Made by a program: the position numbers and the translations under genes
The notes under the pieces: generated by a model
Databases searched by the model: none
Told to the model about the DNA's origin: nothing
Seen by the model: the letters and a program-made list of their open reading frames with translations, nothing else
Part shown: one piece after another, positions 62,628-64,000 of the stretch
Position numbering within the stretch: position 1 is the stretch's first letter
Layout of the letters: the number at the start of each line of letters is the position of its first letter
Assembly: GCA_002083615.1 (NCBI GenBank)
Contig: MSXO01000017.1
Span: forward strand, 25,304 to 89,303
Reading direction: 5' to 3'
DNA: 64,000 nucleotides
Source of the DNA: Proteobacteria bacterium ST_bin11
Lineage (GTDB): Bacteria; Pseudomonadota; Gammaproteobacteria; Methylococcales; Methylomonadaceae

Positions 62628-63512
62628 TTAGCCTCTTGGATGATGTTGGGTATGTAACGCTTTCAAACGCTGTTGGGCAATATGCGTATAAATTTGGGTA
62701 GTGGATAAATCCGAATGACCAAGCAATAGTTGTACTACTCGAAGGTCAGCACCATGATTCAATAAATGCGTGGCGAACGCATGGCGCAGTGTATGCGGCG
62801 ACAGATGTTTGTCGATACCGGCCAGCGCGGCATAGCGCTTGATAATATGCCAAAAAGCCTGTCTGGTCATAGATGTGCCCCGGTTGGTAACAAACAGATA
62901 GTCGCTTTGTCTATTTCCCAGAATTGCTTGTCTGGCAGTAGACAAATAGCGCTCGGTCCAATCCATGGCTTCTTCGCCAACCGGCACCAGGCGTTCTTTG
63001 TCACCTTTGCCGACGATACGCAGACAACCTTGCCGGAAATTGATTTGACCGAACTTAAGTTCGACTAATTCTGAAACCCGCAGCCCGGTGGCGTAAAGCA
63101 TTTCGAGCATGGTTCTATCCCTGAAACCCAACTTATCGGTAATTTCCGGAGCGTTTAACAATAATTCGACGTCGGTTTCTGACAACGAATCCGGCAACGT
63201 GCGACCAAGCTGCGGCGCATCTATCAATTGGGTAGGATCGATACTGATTTTACCCTCGCGCAGCAGATAACCGTAAAAGCGCCGCAAACAGGACACTATT
63301 CTGGCCGACGAACGGCTGGTGATGCCTTGTTGCTGACGGTTAGCCAAAAAGCTCTTGATCGTGATTTCGTCAACAGCCGTTATATCCTTATCCTTCAGCC
63401 ACTTCGCAAACAATTTGAGATCGCTACCATAAGCCGATAGCGTATTGTCGCTTAATCCAAATTCCAGCCACAATGCGTTTAAGAAAGACTCTATGGTCTG
63501 CGCCGAATTCAT
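62628..63512 (-). CDS. xerD: Xer-type tyrosine recombinase (XerD-like)
   Basis: 294 residues, the length of XerC/XerD. Catalytic residues of the family can be seen: Arg in ATGLRVSELVEL, Lys in GKGDKER, His-x-x-Arg in SPHTLRHAFATHLL, His in LLGHSDLSTTQIYTH and the nucleophile Tyr in that last motif. Resolves chromosome dimers at dif. XerC is a possible alternative name. Start overlaps the alkyltransferase stop by 4 bases. Confidence 0.93.
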   Translation of the reverse strand: MNSAQTIESFLNALWLEFGLSDNTLSAYGSDLKLFAKWLKDKDITAVDEITIKSFLANRQQQGITSRSSARIVSCLRRFYGYLLREGKISIDPTQLIDAPQLGRTLPDSLSETDVELLLNAPEITDKLGFRDRTMLEMLYATGLRVSELVELKFGQINFRQGCLRIVGKGDKERLVPVGEEAMDWTERYLSTARQAILGNRQSDYLFVTNRGTSMTRQAFWHIIKRYAALAGIDKHLSPHTLRHAFATHLLNHGADLRVVQLLLGHSDLSTTQIYTHIAQQRLKALHTQHHPRG

Positions 63513-64000
63513 TCGCCGGCCAATGCCAAGCCACGCTCGTATTCAAGTAAACGGTGCTTAAGCGCGACAAACTCGCCGTCAGCCTGCCCCATAAAACCGC
63601 CGATGCCATGCTTTGCCACCACACGGTGACAGGGGATAATCCCCGCATAAGGGTTATTGCGGCAAGCTCCTGCTACTGCCCTAGGTCCTGAGCCCAACTT
63701 CTCAGCCAATCCCGAGTATGTTTCTGCTTGCCCGACGGGAATGGCCAATAGCGCGCTCCAAACGGCATTGGCGTATGCGCTACCCTGGCTTAGCAAGTTG
63801 ACATGCAGCTCAGTTTGCATCGGGTTTAACAGATAACTTTGCACGCGGGCAGCCTGCGATGGCAAAGCCTTGGTTAACTCACCCCCAACATGCCAAGAGG
63901 CATCCGTAATGATTTCACCAACCATGGTTAATCTCAATTCCGCATCGAGTAGTGGCACGGCAAGCAGGGACTCGTCGCCATCCGCAACAGTTTGCCAAAC
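63509..64000 (-). CDS. Methylated-DNA-protein cysteine methyltransferase, 5' end beyond window
   Basis: At least 149 residues from the GTG at 63958, but the frame stays open to base 64000 and the extra residues (VADGDESLLAVPLLDAELRL) look like a normal N-terminus, so the gene probably starts outside the window. The active site IIPCHRV is intact, preceded by GSGPRAVAGACRNNP, the helix-turn-helix of the family. Suicide repair of O6-alkylguanine and O4-alkylthymine in DNA. With AlkB at the other end of the window this organism has two distinct dealkylation routes. Confidence 0.93.
   Translation of the reverse strand, partial: VWQTVADGDESLLAVPLLDAELRLTMVGEIITDASWHVGGELTKALPSQAARVQSYLLNPMQTELHVNLLSQGSAYANAVWSALLAIPVGQAETYSGLAEKLGSGPRAVAGACRNNPYAGIIPCHRVVAKHGIGGFMGQADGEFVALKHRLLEYERGLALAGE

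Noticed and set aside
1..64000. tRNA, rRNA, CRISPR array, prophage or integrase-bordered island
   Set aside because: No cloverleaf or conserved rRNA segment, no regular spaced repeats and no phage genes; the only tyrosine recombinase is the housekeeping Xer type.

Overview
The window reads as a chromosomal segment of a diazotrophic gammaproteobacterium, most likely a type I methanotroph of the Methylococcaceae (Methylomonas-like). This is inference: it rests on a NifL/NifA-type nif regulon with Rnf, a PEP-CTERM protein with an EpsB-type sugar transferase, and a methenyl-THF cyclohydrolase-like protein. No methane monooxygenase or nifHDK lies in the window. No tRNA, rRNA, CRISPR array or intact transposase was found.

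Layout. 1-10.8 kb: an AlkB fragment, an LtaS-like sulfatase-fold membrane enzyme, small envelope proteins, mobA, and a large CheB-CheR-PAS fusion with a PAS satellite gene. 11.3-15.1 kb: a compact respiratory cluster with a 50-residue membrane peptide, a CuA subunit II, a B-type heme-copper oxidase subunit I, a di-heme cytochrome c and a membrane-bound mono-heme protein. 15.2-18.4 kb: an HDOD protein, a sigma-54 activator and an odd secreted protein. 18.5-25.1 kb: one minus-strand operon rnfABCDGEH-bfd-bfr, headed by a sigma-54 promoter and a NifA-type upstream site. 25.4-28.5 kb: nifL-nifA, divergent from rnf. 28.6-33.2 kb: fchA-like, cysS, ppiA, lpxH and a serine protease. 33.2-40.9 kb: an EpsB-type sugar transferase, a lower-GC DevBCA-like exporter with an acyltransferase and a nitroreductase-like gene, and a PEP-CTERM protein with its own sigma-54 promoter. 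41.5-50.7 kb: a minus-strand nif accessory cluster (nifE, nifN, nifX, the DUF269 and DUF683 proteins, ferredoxin III, a thioredoxin-fold 2Fe-2S ferredoxin, and a chain of poorly known genes ending in a GlcF-like Fe-S protein). 50.9-54.3 kb: a potassium channel, a methyltransferase-like protein, a DUF2892 protein and a sulfide:quinone reductase-like enzyme. 54.5-64 kb: msrB, an M18 aminopeptidase, a YfiR/GGDEF-EAL/TonB-receptor operon, a pseudo-receiver, lpxA, a Xer recombinase and an O6-alkylguanine-DNA alkyltransferase.

How it fits together. NifL/NifA would control sigma-54 transcription of both nifE and rnf. Their upstream sites share 22 of 25 bases, and both have a -24/-12 element at the right place. 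Rnf would supply low-potential electrons to nitrogenase, bfd-bfr would buffer iron for metallocluster assembly, and NifEN/NifX would build FeMo-cofactor. Four copies of a roughly 250-bp dispersed repeat sit inside or between these nif/rnf genes. One copy carries two extra perfect hairpins inside its central stem.

The most useful leads are: the extended NifA site, the uncharacterised nif-linked gene chain at 41.5-45.4 kb, the DevBCA-type exporter close to nif genes, GAFSGA in place of GAFTGA in NifA, the nested-hairpin repeat in rnf, and a 100-bp MITE-like element.
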